Source: JBHAEC01 sp041855385
GTDB lineage: Bacteria; Bacillota; Negativicutes; Veillonellales; Veillonellaceae
Length of the DNA: 36,958 bases
Assembly: GCA_041855385.1 (NCBI GenBank)
Contig: JBHAEC010000024.1
Location: 1 to 36,958 of the forward strand
Direction: 5' to 3'
Shown: positions 24,965 through 33,913 of the stretch, piece after piece
Layout of the letters: each line of letters begins with the position of its first letter
How positions within the stretch are numbered: the first letter of the stretch is position 1
Made by a program: the position numbers and the translations under genes
Notes under the pieces: generated by a model
Databases searched by the model: none
Told to the model about the DNA's origin: nothing
Seen by the model: the letters and a program-made list of their open reading frames with translations, nothing else

Positions 24965-26863
24965 ATGTATAAAGTGGATTCATTTGAAGTGATTGTGGTA
25001 GGCGGAGGCCACGCAGGTTGTGAAGCGGCATTAGCGACAGCAAGAATGGGGCATAAAACTCTTTTGGCTACGTTAAATTTAGATAATATTGCATTGATGC
25101 CCTGCAATCCTGCTATAGGAGGTCCGGGAAAGAGCCATTTGGTTTATGAAGTAGACGCATTGGGAGGCCAAATGGGGATTAATGCTGATGCTACGGCTAT
25201 TCAAGTGCGTATGCTTAATACCGGAAAAGGTCCGGCCGTCCACTCTCTGCGCATGCAATCGGATAAGGTGGCATATCAGAGATTAATGAAAAAAACCTTG
25301 GAGAACCAAGACAATCTCTATGTAAAGCAGATTATGGTGGATGAGCTGGTTATAGAAGAGGGTCAAGTGAAAGGAATTATTACGGAGTTGGGGGAATTTT
25401 ATGAGTCCGCTGTAGTTATCCTCTGTACCGGCACCTATCTTAAGGGAAAGGTTATTATCGGTGAGTTAAGCTACACCGGCGGGCCTAACGGCCAGCGTTC
25501 GGCAGAGAGATTTTCCGATTCTCTTTTAAAGGCCGGCGTTGAATTAATGCGTTTTAAAACCGGCACACCGGCTCGCGTGGATAAACGAACGGTCTGTACG
25601 GAGCGCATGATGATTCAAGAGGGAGATCCGGAAGGACATGCTTTTTCCTTCCTGTCGGATTGGAAAAATCGTAATGATCAACCCTGTTGGTTAACGTATA
25701 CAAACGACATGACACATGAAATTATTAAAAATAATTTGCATAGGGCTCCAATGTATACGGGGATTATTGAAGGGATTGGACCTAGGTACTGTCCATCTAT
25801 TGAAGATAAAGTTGTCAGATTCTCCGATAAGGAACGCCATCAACTCTTTGTTGAACCTGAGGGAAATGATACAAATGAAATGTATGTTCAGGGAATGAGT
25901 ACAAGTTTACCTATGGATGTACAATATGCCTTTTTACGTACTATACCGGGACTAGAAAAAGTTGAAATTATGCGTCCTGCTTATGCGATTGAGTACGATT
26001 GTCTCAATCCTTTGCAGTTAAAGGCAACGCTTGAGCATATTAAAATTAAGGGATTGTTTTCTGCGGGGCAATCCAATGGCACATCGGGGTATGAAGAAGC
26101 TGCGGCACAAGGATTGATGGCCGGTATTAATGCGGCATTGCTATTGCAAGGCAGAGAAGCGTTTGTTCTTTCGCGATCGGAGGCGTATATTGGGGTTCTC
26201 ATTGATGATTTGGTGACAAAAGGGACTCCGGAGCCGTATCGGATGATGACAAGTCGAAGCGAGTATCGATTACTTCTTCGCCAAGACAATGCAGATTTGA
26301 GATTAACTGAAAAAGGTTATGCTCTAGGCTTGGTTACGCGGGAGCGTTATGAGCGATTTATGGCAAAAAAACAGGCCATCGAAGAAGGTCTTCGAGGGCT
26401 GAAAGAAAAAAGTATCACACCTACCGAAGAAGTGTGGGAAAAATTGGATTCTTTACAAACACCGCGCATTAAAACGGGCGTACGATTATATGATTTGTTG
26501 CGACGTAATGAGCTGAGTTATAAACAAGTGGCGGAAGTATTTTCTTTACCCAGATTTTCTCCGGAAGTAGAGGAAGAAATTAATATCCTTGTTACATATG
26601 AGGGATATATTCAAAAGCAACAAGATCAAGTAGATAAAGTGAGTAAGCTTGAAAAGAAGATAATTCCTGAAGATTGGAATTATGTAAATATGAAAGGAAT
26701 TTCCCTGGAGGCACAACAAAAACTGGAGCGTATACGCCCCCACTCCATCGGTCAGGCCGCCCGCATTTCCGGAGTATCTCCTTCGGATATTTCTGTTTTA
26801 TTAGTACAGATAGAGCAACATTATAGAAATACGCAAGAGAAGGAAGCGAAAAAACAGATATGA
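24965..26863 (+). CDS. mnmG: tRNA uridine-5-carboxymethylaminomethyl modification enzyme MnmG (GidA)
   Basis: This is a 632-residue FAD enzyme and partner of MnmE. The dinucleotide-binding motif VVGGGHAGCEAALATARMG is at residues 11-29. Further conserved stretches are MPCNPAIGGPGKSHL, the FAD-linked GPRYCPSIEDK near 276-286 and AGQSNGTSGYEEAAAQG near 365-381. The C-terminal helical tRNA-binding part is complete. The ribosome site GAGGAG precedes the ATG. It overlaps rsmG by four bases (ATGA). Confidence 0.97.
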   Translation: MYKVDSFEVIVVGGGHAGCEAALATARMGHKTLLATLNLDNIALMPCNPAIGGPGKSHLVYEVDALGGQMGINADATAIQVRMLNTGKGPAVHSLRMQSDKVAYQRLMKKTLENQDNLYVKQIMVDELVIEEGQVKGIITELGEFYESAVVILCTGTYLKGKVIIGELSYTGGPNGQRSAERFSDSLLKAGVELMRFKTGTPARVDKRTVCTERMMIQEGDPEGHAFSFLSDWKNRNDQPCWLTYTNDMTHEIIKNNLHRAPMYTGIIEGIGPRYCPSIEDKVVRFSDKERHQLFVEPEGNDTNEMYVQGMSTSLPMDVQYAFLRTIPGLEKVEIMRPAYAIEYDCLNPLQLKATLEHIKIKGLFSAGQSNGTSGYEEAAAQGLMAGINAALLLQGREAFVLSRSEAYIGVLIDDLVTKGTPEPYRMMTSRSEYRLLLRQDNADLRLTEKGYALGLVTRERYERFMAKKQAIEEGLRGLKEKSITPTEEVWEKLDSLQTPRIKTGVRLYDLLRRNELSYKQVAEVFSLPRFSPEVEEEINILVTYEGYIQKQQDQVDKVSKLEKKIIPEDWNYVNMKGISLEAQQKLERIRPHSIGQAARISGVSPSDISVLLVQIEQHYRNTQEKEAKKQI

Positions 26864-27582
26864 ATGAAGTCTTTCAGGAAGAAATAAAAAAACAATTCAG
26901 CATATTCGGTCTGGATGTGGATGAAACAAAAATAATTAAATTTAATAAATATTATGAAGAATTAATAGAAACCAATAAAGTAATGAACTTAACAGCCATT
27001 ACAGAACCTAAGGAAGTGGCTATAAAACACATGGTAGATTCGCTGTCTGCCTATGATCCGATATACTTTAAAAAAGGTGCTTCTTTGCTGGATCTGGGAA
27101 GCGGTGCGGGGTTTCCCGGGATTCCGCTGGCTATATGGGACTCTTCCCTACAGATTACTTTATTTGATTCTTTGCTGAAGCGTCTTTATTTTTTGAAGAA
27201 AGTTATTTCTTTATGTGAGCTAAAAGGGGTAAAAACCTTACATGGCCGAGCAGAAGATAAGGCACATGAAGCCGCGCATAGAGAACGATACGATATAGTT
27301 ACCGCAAGAGCAGTGGCTCGACTTCCTGTTTTATTGGAGTGGGCACTCCCGTACGTAAAAATAGGAGGATATATGGTGGCACTGAAAGGAGCCGCTTACG
27401 AAGAAGAAATAAAAGAAGCGAAAAATGCATTAACACTTCTTGGAGGGATCATTGAGGAGGTACGGCCGGTGGTTCTTCCGGAATTATCAGATAAAAGAGC
27501 GATAATTTTTATAAAAAAAGAAAGAAAAACGCCCTTCCCTTATCCTAGAAAACCGAAGGATATAAAAGAAAGACCTTTGTAA
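26860..27582 (+). CDS. rsmG: 16S rRNA (guanine-N7) methyltransferase RsmG (GidB)
   Basis: This 240-residue SAM-dependent methyltransferase modifies a guanine in the 530 loop of 16S rRNA. Motif I is LLDLGSGAGFPGIPLAIW (about residues 75-92); the stretch VTARAVARLPVLLEWALP is also typical. It is coupled to mnmG by a four-base overlap and ends with a basic, proline-rich tail (KTPFPYPRKPKDIKERPL). A bidirectional terminator follows. In many genomes this order leads on to parA-parB; here a methionine operon on the other strand is inserted first. Confidence 0.96.
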   Translation: MNEVFQEEIKKQFSIFGLDVDETKIIKFNKYYEELIETNKVMNLTAITEPKEVAIKHMVDSLSAYDPIYFKKGASLLDLGSGAGFPGIPLAIWDSSLQITLFDSLLKRLYFLKKVISLCELKGVKTLHGRAEDKAHEAAHRERYDIVTARAVARLPVLLEWALPYVKIGGYMVALKGAAYEEEIKEAKNALTLLGGIIEEVRPVVLPELSDKRAIIFIKKERKTPFPYPRKPKDIKERPL

Positions 27583-27591
27583 ATTTAAAAG

Positions 27592-27625
27592 ACCCTCACC
27601 TCATACGTATCGATGAGGTGAGGGT
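27592..27625. terminator. Bidirectional intrinsic terminator
   Basis: ACCCTCACCTCAT (27592-27604) pairs perfectly with ATGAGGTGAGGGT (27613-27625), with A-rich and T-rich flanks. It lies between converging rsmG and metF. Confidence 0.9.
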
Positions 27626-27664
27626 TTTAATATGTTATACATAAATACGAGAAAATTATGGAAT

Positions 27665-28519
27665 TTACTGCTCCAGTAGATATAGTACTGTAGCAATATC
27701 ATTGAGGGGCATGATATGCACGCCGTCAGCAATTTTTCTGATTTCTTTCAGATGTTCGCTTGCGATGCGGAGGCCCTCCTCTTTTCCCCCCTCCTTCATT
27801 CTTTCAAGGATTTCTTCTGTTAGAGAGATTCCGGGCACTTTATCGTGTAGATATGATGCCATTTTAAAGCTTTTTAATGGAATTAAGCCTAGTAATACAG
27901 GTACTCCTAATGGCTTTACGGCTTTAATGAAGGCGGAGGCCTTTTCTAAATCATAGATGGGTTGCGTTTGGATAAAATGTGCTCCGCAGTCTATTTTTTC
28001 CTGTAGTCGTGATATCTCTTTTTCCAGATCATCGGTACCGGGATTTCCTGTAGTGCCGATGTAAAAGTTTGTTGGTTCTTCCAAGGGATTACCGTTTAGA
28101 TCAAATCCTTTATTTAGAGAAGAAGCGATTTTTAAAAGACCCATAGAATCCACTTCAAACACGGGTGTAGTTTGAGGATGATCGCCTTGAGACGGATGAT
28201 CCCCTGTAAGGGTTAGAATATTATGAACCCCCAAAGCCGATGCCCCTAAGAGTTCGGATTGAAGCCCCATGGTATTTCGATCGCGACAAGTTAAGTGGAA
28301 AATGGCTTCCATCCCTTTGTGGGATTGAATAAGATGGGCCAAAGCAATGGGACTCATACGCATTTTTGCCATTGGGCAATCTGCAATATTGATAGCATCT
28401 GCAATACCATAGAGTTGAGATGCTTCGGCAAAGGTTTTCTCGGCGGAGCTACTTTTAGGCGGGTCCAGCTCCACAGTTACAGTAAAAATATTTGCTTGAT
28501 GTTTTTCTTGTAGTGTCAA
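27665..28519 (-). CDS. metF: Methylenetetrahydrofolate reductase (MetF family)
   Basis: This 284-residue TIM-barrel flavoprotein makes 5-methyl-THF, the methyl donor for MetH. FTVTVELDPPKSSS at the N-terminus, HLTCRDRNTMGLQSELLGA, LTLTGDHPS and GAHFIQTQPIYD are conserved in the MetF family. The start is TTG at 28519, overlapping the metH stop by four bases (TTGA), with AAGGAG 8 bases upstream. It is the last gene of a SAM-riboswitch-controlled operon. The electron donor is not evident from sequence. Confidence 0.92.
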   Translation of the reverse strand: MTLQEKHQANIFTVTVELDPPKSSSAEKTFAEASQLYGIADAINIADCPMAKMRMSPIALAHLIQSHKGMEAIFHLTCRDRNTMGLQSELLGASALGVHNILTLTGDHPSQGDHPQTTPVFEVDSMGLLKIASSLNKGFDLNGNPLEEPTNFYIGTTGNPGTDDLEKEISRLQEKIDCGAHFIQTQPIYDLEKASAFIKAVKPLGVPVLLGLIPLKSFKMASYLHDKVPGISLTEEILERMKEGGKEEGLRIASEHLKEIRKIADGVHIMPLNDIATVLYLLEQ

Positions 28520-30939
28520 TTGTTTGTCTCCTTTTTTCCGATGAGTTCATTTACTATTTTTACTGCAGCAACTGCATCCTGTACATATTTGTCTGCACCG
28601 GCCTCTTTTGCATAGTCCGGTGTTACAACGGCACCGCCTACAATTACCTTTGTATCATTTGGCGATTGTCTGAGTCTTTGTATGGATGCGTTAATTTGGT
28701 GCATGGTTGTGGTCATGAGTGAGCAAAGACCGACAACCGGAGCGTTATGTTCTTCCACGGCGGCAGTTATTACCTCAGGATCTACGTCCTTTCCTAAATC
28801 GATAATATGGTAGCCATTATTTTCAAGCAGTGCAGAAACAATGTTTTTGCCAAGATCGTGGATATCGCCCTTTACAGTGGCAAGGACAACAGTTCCTTTA
28901 TTGATAGCAGCTTCTTGGGGGAGTTTCTTTTTGATTGTTTGGAAGGCTGCCTGCATGGACTCGGCGGCAAGCATTACTTGAGGGAGGAATACTTTACGTT
29001 CTCCGAATTTTTGTCCGATAACTTCCATGGCTAAAGAAAGTGCGTTTTCTGTAATTTCCATGGGGGGAATGCCGTCAGCTAACGCTTTTTCTACCAAATC
29101 TACGACCAACTCCTTTTCCCCCTGCTCTACGGCAAATTGGATTGCTTCCAGCGGAGTGTTTGGCAGTCTTTGATTTATGGAGGCCGAATTTTTTTGTATA
29201 GTAGTTTCTTCTTCATCTCCATATATGGAAATGAAGGACTTGGCTGCCGGGTCATGTCCGAGCAGGGTTGTTGCGGCAACAAATGCCTTTTTTACCGGCC
29301 TGTCCATAGGATTTAAGATAGGTGCAGTCAGACCTTGGGCTAATGCCATGGTAAGGAACTGGGCATTTAAATAAGGTCTCTGAGGAAGGCCGAAGGAAAT
29401 GTTGGAAAGACCCATTACCGTAGGGAATCCAAAGGTGTTTTTATACAAGGATAAGGTGCGAAGAGTCTCTTTCGCACTATCCTGACCGGATGCCAAAGTA
29501 AGGACCAGAGGATCCAGCAATAAGTCCTGTGGGCGAAGCCCATGTCGATAAGCTTCAAGTACGATGGTTTTTGCTATGGAGCAACGCTCTTCTGCTTTTT
29601 CCGGTAGAGATCCTTGTCCCAAGGGAAGGCAGAGAACTGCGGCTCCATATCGTTTGGCTAGTGGAAAAACGGCTTCCATCTGCTCGGGTTCGGCATTTAC
29701 AGAGTTGATTAAAGCTCGTCCGGGATAGGCTTTCAGTCCGGCTTCCAAGGCCTTTGCATCTAAGGTATCGATAACAAGAGGAACATCAACGAGCATGGAG
29801 ATCTCTGTAATAGCTGTATTCATGGTCTCTGCCGGATCAGTTCCGGGAACGCCCATATTAATATCCAATAAGTGTGCACCTGCCTCTACCTGTGCGAGGG
29901 CATCTTTTTTTACTGTTATAAAATTCCCTTCCGAAATGTCTTTGGCCAACAATTTGCGTCCCGTAGGATTGATACGCTCTCCTATGATAACGGGAGGTTC
30001 TTCGTGCCCCAGGCGAACAATACGAGTACGGCTGGTAACGGCGGTAAAGGGATGAACAGGAGTCCTTTCCTTTGGGTTGTGCGTTTTGAGGGCATCCTTG
30101 ATCGCTTTTATGTGTTCGGGAGTACTGCCACAGCAGGCTCCGATGTATGTAGCGCCCGCATCAAACAGTAGCGGAGCAAAGTCACCCATTTCTTTCGGAG
30201 ATAGAGGGAAAACGGTTTTTTTGTCGATCAAAACAGGCATTCCGGCGTTGGCTTGAATGATAATAGGTAAATTGGTTACGGACGCCATTTGTTTAACTAA
30301 AGGAAGAAGCTGCTCCGGACCAAGGGAGCAGTTGGCTCCGACGATATCAGCACCCATGGCTTCTAATAAAATGACGGCCGCTTCGGGTGTCGTGCCCGTA
30401 ATGGTACGGCCATCTTCCGTGTAAGAGAGCTGACAGATGATGGGAGCCTCCGATTGCAATTCTTTTTTTGCTTCTTTTGCACCCAGCAGAGCGGCTCTCA
30501 TTTCCTGAATGTCGATTATGGTTTCGATGAGTAGGAAGTCAACTCCGCCTTTGAGTAATGCCAAAGCCTGTTCTTTAAAAATAACAATGGCATCATCAAA
30601 GTTTAAATCTCCCAAAGGTGAAATAAATTTTCCTGTAGGCCCTATGTCCCCCGCTATTTTTACATTTTTACCGGATTCCTTGACTGCCTCTTTTGCGACA
30701 GCTACAGCGGCTAAATTTATATCTTCTACTCGATCGGACAGGGAAAAATCTTCCAATTTAATGGAGGAAGCACCGAATGTATTTGTTGTGATAATGTCGG
30801 ATCCGCTATCAATATAGGCGCGATGGATATTTTTTATAATTTGTGGATGTTCTATATTGGCCATTTCAGGACAATAGCTTTCGGGAAAGTTTTCTTTTTG
30901 TAACATGGTACCCATGGCACCATCAAATACATAAAACAT
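28516..30939 (-). CDS. metH: Cobalamin-dependent methionine synthase, lacking activation domain
   Basis: This 807-residue MetH has three modules. The homocysteine S-methyltransferase domain (1-290) has zinc ligands Cys204, Cys269 and Cys270 (GANCSLG, GACCGSTPEH). The pterin-binding domain (about 310-560) has GERINPTGRK. The B12 cap and binding region (about 590-800) has the DIHDLG motif with cobalt-ligand His694. The C-terminal reactivation domain of E. coli MetH is missing; the gene upstream supplies it. ATG 30939 with GGAGG fits the family start better than the open frame to 30963. Confidence 0.96.
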   Translation of the reverse strand: MFYVFDGAMGTMLQKENFPESYCPEMANIEHPQIIKNIHRAYIDSGSDIITTNTFGASSIKLEDFSLSDRVEDINLAAVAVAKEAVKESGKNVKIAGDIGPTGKFISPLGDLNFDDAIVIFKEQALALLKGGVDFLLIETIIDIQEMRAALLGAKEAKKELQSEAPIICQLSYTEDGRTITGTTPEAAVILLEAMGADIVGANCSLGPEQLLPLVKQMASVTNLPIIIQANAGMPVLIDKKTVFPLSPKEMGDFAPLLFDAGATYIGACCGSTPEHIKAIKDALKTHNPKERTPVHPFTAVTSRTRIVRLGHEEPPVIIGERINPTGRKLLAKDISEGNFITVKKDALAQVEAGAHLLDINMGVPGTDPAETMNTAITEISMLVDVPLVIDTLDAKALEAGLKAYPGRALINSVNAEPEQMEAVFPLAKRYGAAVLCLPLGQGSLPEKAEERCSIAKTIVLEAYRHGLRPQDLLLDPLVLTLASGQDSAKETLRTLSLYKNTFGFPTVMGLSNISFGLPQRPYLNAQFLTMALAQGLTAPILNPMDRPVKKAFVAATTLLGHDPAAKSFISIYGDEEETTIQKNSASINQRLPNTPLEAIQFAVEQGEKELVVDLVEKALADGIPPMEITENALSLAMEVIGQKFGERKVFLPQVMLAAESMQAAFQTIKKKLPQEAAINKGTVVLATVKGDIHDLGKNIVSALLENNGYHIIDLGKDVDPEVITAAVEEHNAPVVGLCSLMTTTMHQINASIQRLRQSPNDTKVIVGGAVVTPDYAKEAGADKYVQDAVAAVKIVNELIGKKETNN

Positions 30940-31014
30940 ATAAACCTCCAAAGGGATAAACAAAATAGGATAAAATATCGATAGCTATAAGCTTAAGTAA
31001 ATTCGATTATCATT

Positions 31015-31680
31015 CTAGGTTCTACGGCTTTCACAGTCTAATTTAGCACAAGAGGGACAACCTTGTGGAGGCAAGGCCGTGTTTTCTTGGGGAGATAAAC
31101 CTATAATAGCTGTGACGGATTTTCTGGGGAATAATGTGCACGAGTCGGTTACGGTAACGCCGATATCACTTGCTTTAATAATAGCGGCCAGCTCGGGTTG
31201 AATTTCGATGGGCCAATCTCCGTAGCCGGGGCTAAATCGCCAAGTAGTCTTAAATCCTTGCTTTGCGGCCTTGGTGTTGAGTAACTCGTTTACTTGGTCA
31301 GCCACCTCTTCTACTGCGGTTGTTGCGGCAGCATCCAGTAAAAGTCCGGTTGTATACTGATTTTCTTTAAAAAGCTCATGACTTCTTAACTCTATGGCTT
31401 CTCCTACGGTTGCTGAGAATACAAATACTTTTGTAGCCCCTTTTAAGTGATTGATAATGCTTTTTCCTGTTAATACGAGAGGAGGATTGCTTAAAATAGT
31501 GTGATGCTCTTCGTCGTAATCGTACTCTTGATATACACTGCGCGGTACGGATAAGAGCTTTGCTTCCAAACAAGCATCATCTACATATTTTTCGGGAAAA
31601 TCTTCGGCTTTTCGTATTCCCGCATATCGCTTTACTTCATTTTTATTTAAAGTTTTTATGTGTGCATTATAAATTGGCAT
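31015..31680 (-). CDS. MetH reactivation-domain protein (AdoMet-binding)
   Basis: This 221-residue protein resembles the C-terminal activation domain of MetH as a free-standing gene. RFSPGYGDWPIEIQPEL (148-164) is the AdoMet-binding RxxxGYGDWP stretch. A Cys-rich end, GCPSCAKLDC, may bind metal or participate in redox. It would use SAM to re-methylate B12 on oxidised MetH. GAGGAT precedes the ATG at 31680. It is the first gene of the operon, 75 bases before metH, directly downstream of a SAM-I riboswitch. Confidence 0.9.
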   Translation of the reverse strand: MPIYNAHIKTLNKNEVKRYAGIRKAEDFPEKYVDDACLEAKLLSVPRSVYQEYDYDEEHHTILSNPPLVLTGKSIINHLKGATKVFVFSATVGEAIELRSHELFKENQYTTGLLLDAAATTAVEEVADQVNELLNTKAAKQGFKTTWRFSPGYGDWPIEIQPELAAIIKASDIGVTVTDSCTLFPRKSVTAIIGLSPQENTALPPQGCPSCAKLDCESRRT

Positions 31681-31734
31681 AAATATATCCTCATAATAAT
31701 AAATGGATTTTTAAATAATATGTATTATTACATA

Positions 31735-31764
31735 AGAAAAGCCCCCTTATCTGTTGATAAAGGG
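31735..31764 (-). terminator. Riboswitch expression-platform terminator
   Basis: On the minus strand GATAAAGGG (31756-31764, complement) pairs with CCCTTATC (31744-31751, complement) with one bulge and a 4-base loop, followed by GGCTTTTCTT. It lies between the SAM aptamer and the first methionine gene, as expected for SAM-induced termination. Confidence 0.75.
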
Positions 31765-31773
31765 ACCAATGGA

Positions 31774-31863
31774 CTTATCTGCCAGATAACTGTTGGATGT
31801 AGCACCGTGCAATGCCGGTTGCCGGACTTCATTGGGCCAAATCCCTCCGCCTCTCTTGATAAG
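31774..31863 (-). promoter_or_regulatory. SAM-I (S-box) riboswitch aptamer
   Basis: The minus strand reads CTTATCAAGAGAGGCGGAGG, then GGCCCAATGAAGTCCGGCAA and CCGG, and later GGTGCTACATCC, the conserved S-box core. P1 is closed by CTTATC (31863-31858) and GATAAG (31779-31774). With a terminator following, high SAM should stop transcription of the methionine operon. Confidence 0.93.
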
Positions 31864-31889
31864 ATTATTATATTGTTGTAAGTTATTAT

Positions 31890-31918
31890 AGAATAAATTA
31901 AATATGGGAAATTGTCAA
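31890..31918 (-). promoter_or_regulatory. Candidate promoter of the methionine operon
   Basis: On the minus strand TTGACA (31913-31918), 17 bases, and TATTCT (31890-31895). The start would be near 31883, about 20 bases before the riboswitch aptamer. Confidence 0.6.
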
Positions 31919-31978
31919 GGGCTTATATTAAAGAGAAAATAAATAGCATACATTTGAAATTGTGCTGCTATGTAAAAA

Positions 31979-31994
31979 TGTTTCACGTGAAACA
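31979..31994. other. parS centromere site 1
   Basis: TGTTTCACGTGAAACA is the exact 16-bp bacterial parS palindrome; flanking bases extend the symmetry to 26 bp (31974-31999). It lies in the gap between the methionine operon and parA. ParB would bind and spread from here to segregate the origin. Confidence 0.95.
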
Positions 31995-32080
31995 TTTTTT
32001 GGATAAAAAGGAGGTGTGAAGTAGTATAGCGAAGACCCATTTAATTGTATAGGGGAGAATATATGGATAAGGAAAGATTG

Positions 32081-32089
32081 TGTTATAAT
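32081..32089 (+). promoter_or_regulatory. Extended -10 promoter element of parA
   Basis: TGTTATAAT is an exact TGnTATAAT extended -10 element with no clear -35 box. Transcription would start near 32096, 47 bases before parA. The remainder of the gap 31919-32080 shows parS but no other gene. Confidence 0.5.
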
Positions 32090-32142
32090 ACTGTTATGAT
32101 GTATTTATAGAATAAATTAGGATAAAAGGAAGAGGTGAAGTT

Positions 32143-32913
32143 GTGGGAAAGGTAATCGCTATAACCAATCAGAAGGGCGGAGTTGGAAAGACGACGACTT
32201 CTGTTAATTTAAGTGCATGTCTTGCTGCAGAAGGCAAAAAAGTTCTTCTTATGGATATCGATCCACAGGGTAATGCAGGTAGCGGAGTGGGAATAAATAA
32301 GGAGGAACTTAAATATTGTATATATAATGTTTTGATCGACGGAGTTGCAGTTAAAGATACGATTATATCAACAAAAGTCAAGAATCTTGATGTATTGCCT
32401 GCTACTATTCAACTGGCCGGAGCTGAAGTTGAAATGGTTCCCATTGTTTCACGTGAAACAATTTTGAAAGAGGCGATCCAAAAAATACGAAAGAAGTATG
32501 ACTTTATTATTATTGATTGCCCTCCGTCTCTTAGTCTCCTGACTTTAAATGCTCTTGCTGCAGCCGACTCGGTTCTTATTCCAATACAGTGCGAATTCTA
32601 TGCTTTAGAGGGTGTTAGTCAATTGCTTAAAACGATTACTCTTGTGCAGAAATCCTTAAATCCGGAATTGGTGGTTGAAGGGATTCTTTTGACGATGTTT
32701 GATGGAAGGACGAATTTGTCTATTCAGGTATCTGATGAAGTAAAAAAACATTTTGGCACAATGGTTTATAAAACTTTGATTCCTAGAAATGTGAGATTGA
32801 GTGAAGCTCCCAGTTATGGAGAGCCTATTATTGTGTACGACCCCAAGTCCAAGGGTGCAGAAGTCTATAAAAATCTAGCCAGGGAGGTAATAAAAAATGC
32901 CAAGAAACAGTAA
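32143..32913 (+). CDS. parA: Chromosome-partitioning ATPase ParA (Soj)
   Basis: This is a 256-residue ParA of the short chromosomal type. The deviant Walker A KGGVGKTTTSVNLS starts at residue 10, followed by MDIDPQGNAGSG and the Walker B-like IIIDCPPSLSLLTLNAL. It forms nucleoid-bound dimers that move origins with ParB, and in Bacillus also affects DnaA. The start is GTG at 32143 with GGAAGAGGTG upstream. A second parS lies inside the gene, encoding part of IVSRETIL. It overlaps parB by 17 bases. Confidence 0.96.
   Translation: MGKVIAITNQKGGVGKTTTSVNLSACLAAEGKKVLLMDIDPQGNAGSGVGINKEELKYCIYNVLIDGVAVKDTIISTKVKNLDVLPATIQLAGAEVEMVPIVSRETILKEAIQKIRKKYDFIIIDCPPSLSLLTLNALAAADSVLIPIQCEFYALEGVSQLLKTITLVQKSLNPELVVEGILLTMFDGRTNLSIQVSDEVKKHFGTMVYKTLIPRNVRLSEAPSYGEPIIVYDPKSKGAEVYKNLAREVIKNAKKQ
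32445..32460. other. parS centromere site 2, inside parA
   Basis: TGTTTCACGTGAAACA occurs again exactly; symmetry extends to 20 bp (32443-32462). It lies within the parA reading frame, 466 bases from site 1. Confidence 0.95.
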
Positions 32914-33805
32914 AATGGGAGGACTGGGAAAAGGCCTTAATGCATTGATAAAAACCCCGACAACAGTAGAAGAAGCTAATGAGATAGATATTTTTTCCAT
33001 TGAGCCGAATCCTAATCAGCCGCGCCAATATTTTGCAGAAGACGCATTGACTACTCTGGAAGATTCAATTCGACAATTCGGCCTTGTGCAACCTGTTGTG
33101 GTAAGAAAAGTTGAAGGGAAATACCAGCTGGTTGCCGGGGAGCGTCGATGGAGAGCCTGTAAAAATATTGGGATGAAAACAATTCCCGCCATAATAAAAA
33201 ACTACAGCACGGAAGAAACCACAGAAATTGCTCTTGTTGAGAATCTGCAAAGGCAAGATTTGGATCCGATAGAAGAGGCATATGCGTATAAGCGATTAAT
33301 GGATGTCTTTAAGCTTACTCAAGATTCGGTGGCGTCTAAGGTGGGACGCAGTCGTTCTCATGTTGCGAATATGCTTAGGCTTTTACATTTACCGAATTTT
33401 GTACAGGATGAGCTGTCAGCAGGAGAAGTCACCATTGGGCAAGTAAGACCACTTCTTTCCTTAAAAACGGTGAAGCAACAGCGTGAAGCGTTACAAATTA
33501 TTAAAACGAAAGAATTAAGCGCCAGACAAGTAGAAGCATTGGTTAAACAAATGCTGTCGGAAAAGAAACGCCCTAAAGGTCTTGGACTAAGCCAAACGGC
33601 AGAGTTTAGAAAAATTATTGAGGATCTAAAACTTTCATTAGGCACAGCCGTAGATATTAAACTTAAGCCCGGAAATAAGGTGAAGGGAAAAATAGAGATA
33701 TCTTTTTCCTCCGAAGAAGAGTTGGAGCGGTTAATAACTTATTTTCAGGAGGAAGAAGAGACATCCTCCGATAAAGGGGTTATGGCAGAAAAATTTCGCG
33801 TTTAA
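32897..33805 (+). CDS. parB: Chromosome-partitioning protein ParB (Spo0J)
   Basis: This 302-residue protein binds parS and, using CTP, spreads along DNA. The N-terminal GLGKGLNALI stimulates ParA. Then come NPNQPRQYF, VAGERRWRACK (the CTP-binding GERR motif), ENLQRQDLDPIEEAYAYKRL and the helix-turn-helix near TQDSVASKVGRSRSHVANMLRLL. The C-terminal part is the dimerisation domain. GGGAGG lies upstream inside parA. Two parS sites nearby support function. Confidence 0.96.
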   Translation: MPRNSKMGGLGKGLNALIKTPTTVEEANEIDIFSIEPNPNQPRQYFAEDALTTLEDSIRQFGLVQPVVVRKVEGKYQLVAGERRWRACKNIGMKTIPAIIKNYSTEETTEIALVENLQRQDLDPIEEAYAYKRLMDVFKLTQDSVASKVGRSRSHVANMLRLLHLPNFVQDELSAGEVTIGQVRPLLSLKTVKQQREALQIIKTKELSARQVEALVKQMLSEKKRPKGLGLSQTAEFRKIIEDLKLSLGTAVDIKLKPGNKVKGKIEISFSSEEELERLITYFQEEEETSSDKGVMAEKFRV

Positions 33806-33913
33806 TAAACGACAAACTAGCTGGTAATCGAACCTAAGCTCCATAACATGAAGTAATTATAGGAAGAGAAACAGAATGGGGACTGTTGGGCACCCATACA
33901 TGAGAGATATAAA

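Noticed and set aside
32041..32080. AGGGGAG and GGAGGTG upstream of parA as ribosome sites of missed genes
   Set aside because: The frames that follow stop within a few codons.
32063..32110. 15-codon frame after AGGGGAG, upstream of parA
   Set aside because: It contains the extended -10 element of parA, so it would lie largely upstream of the transcript; too short to support.
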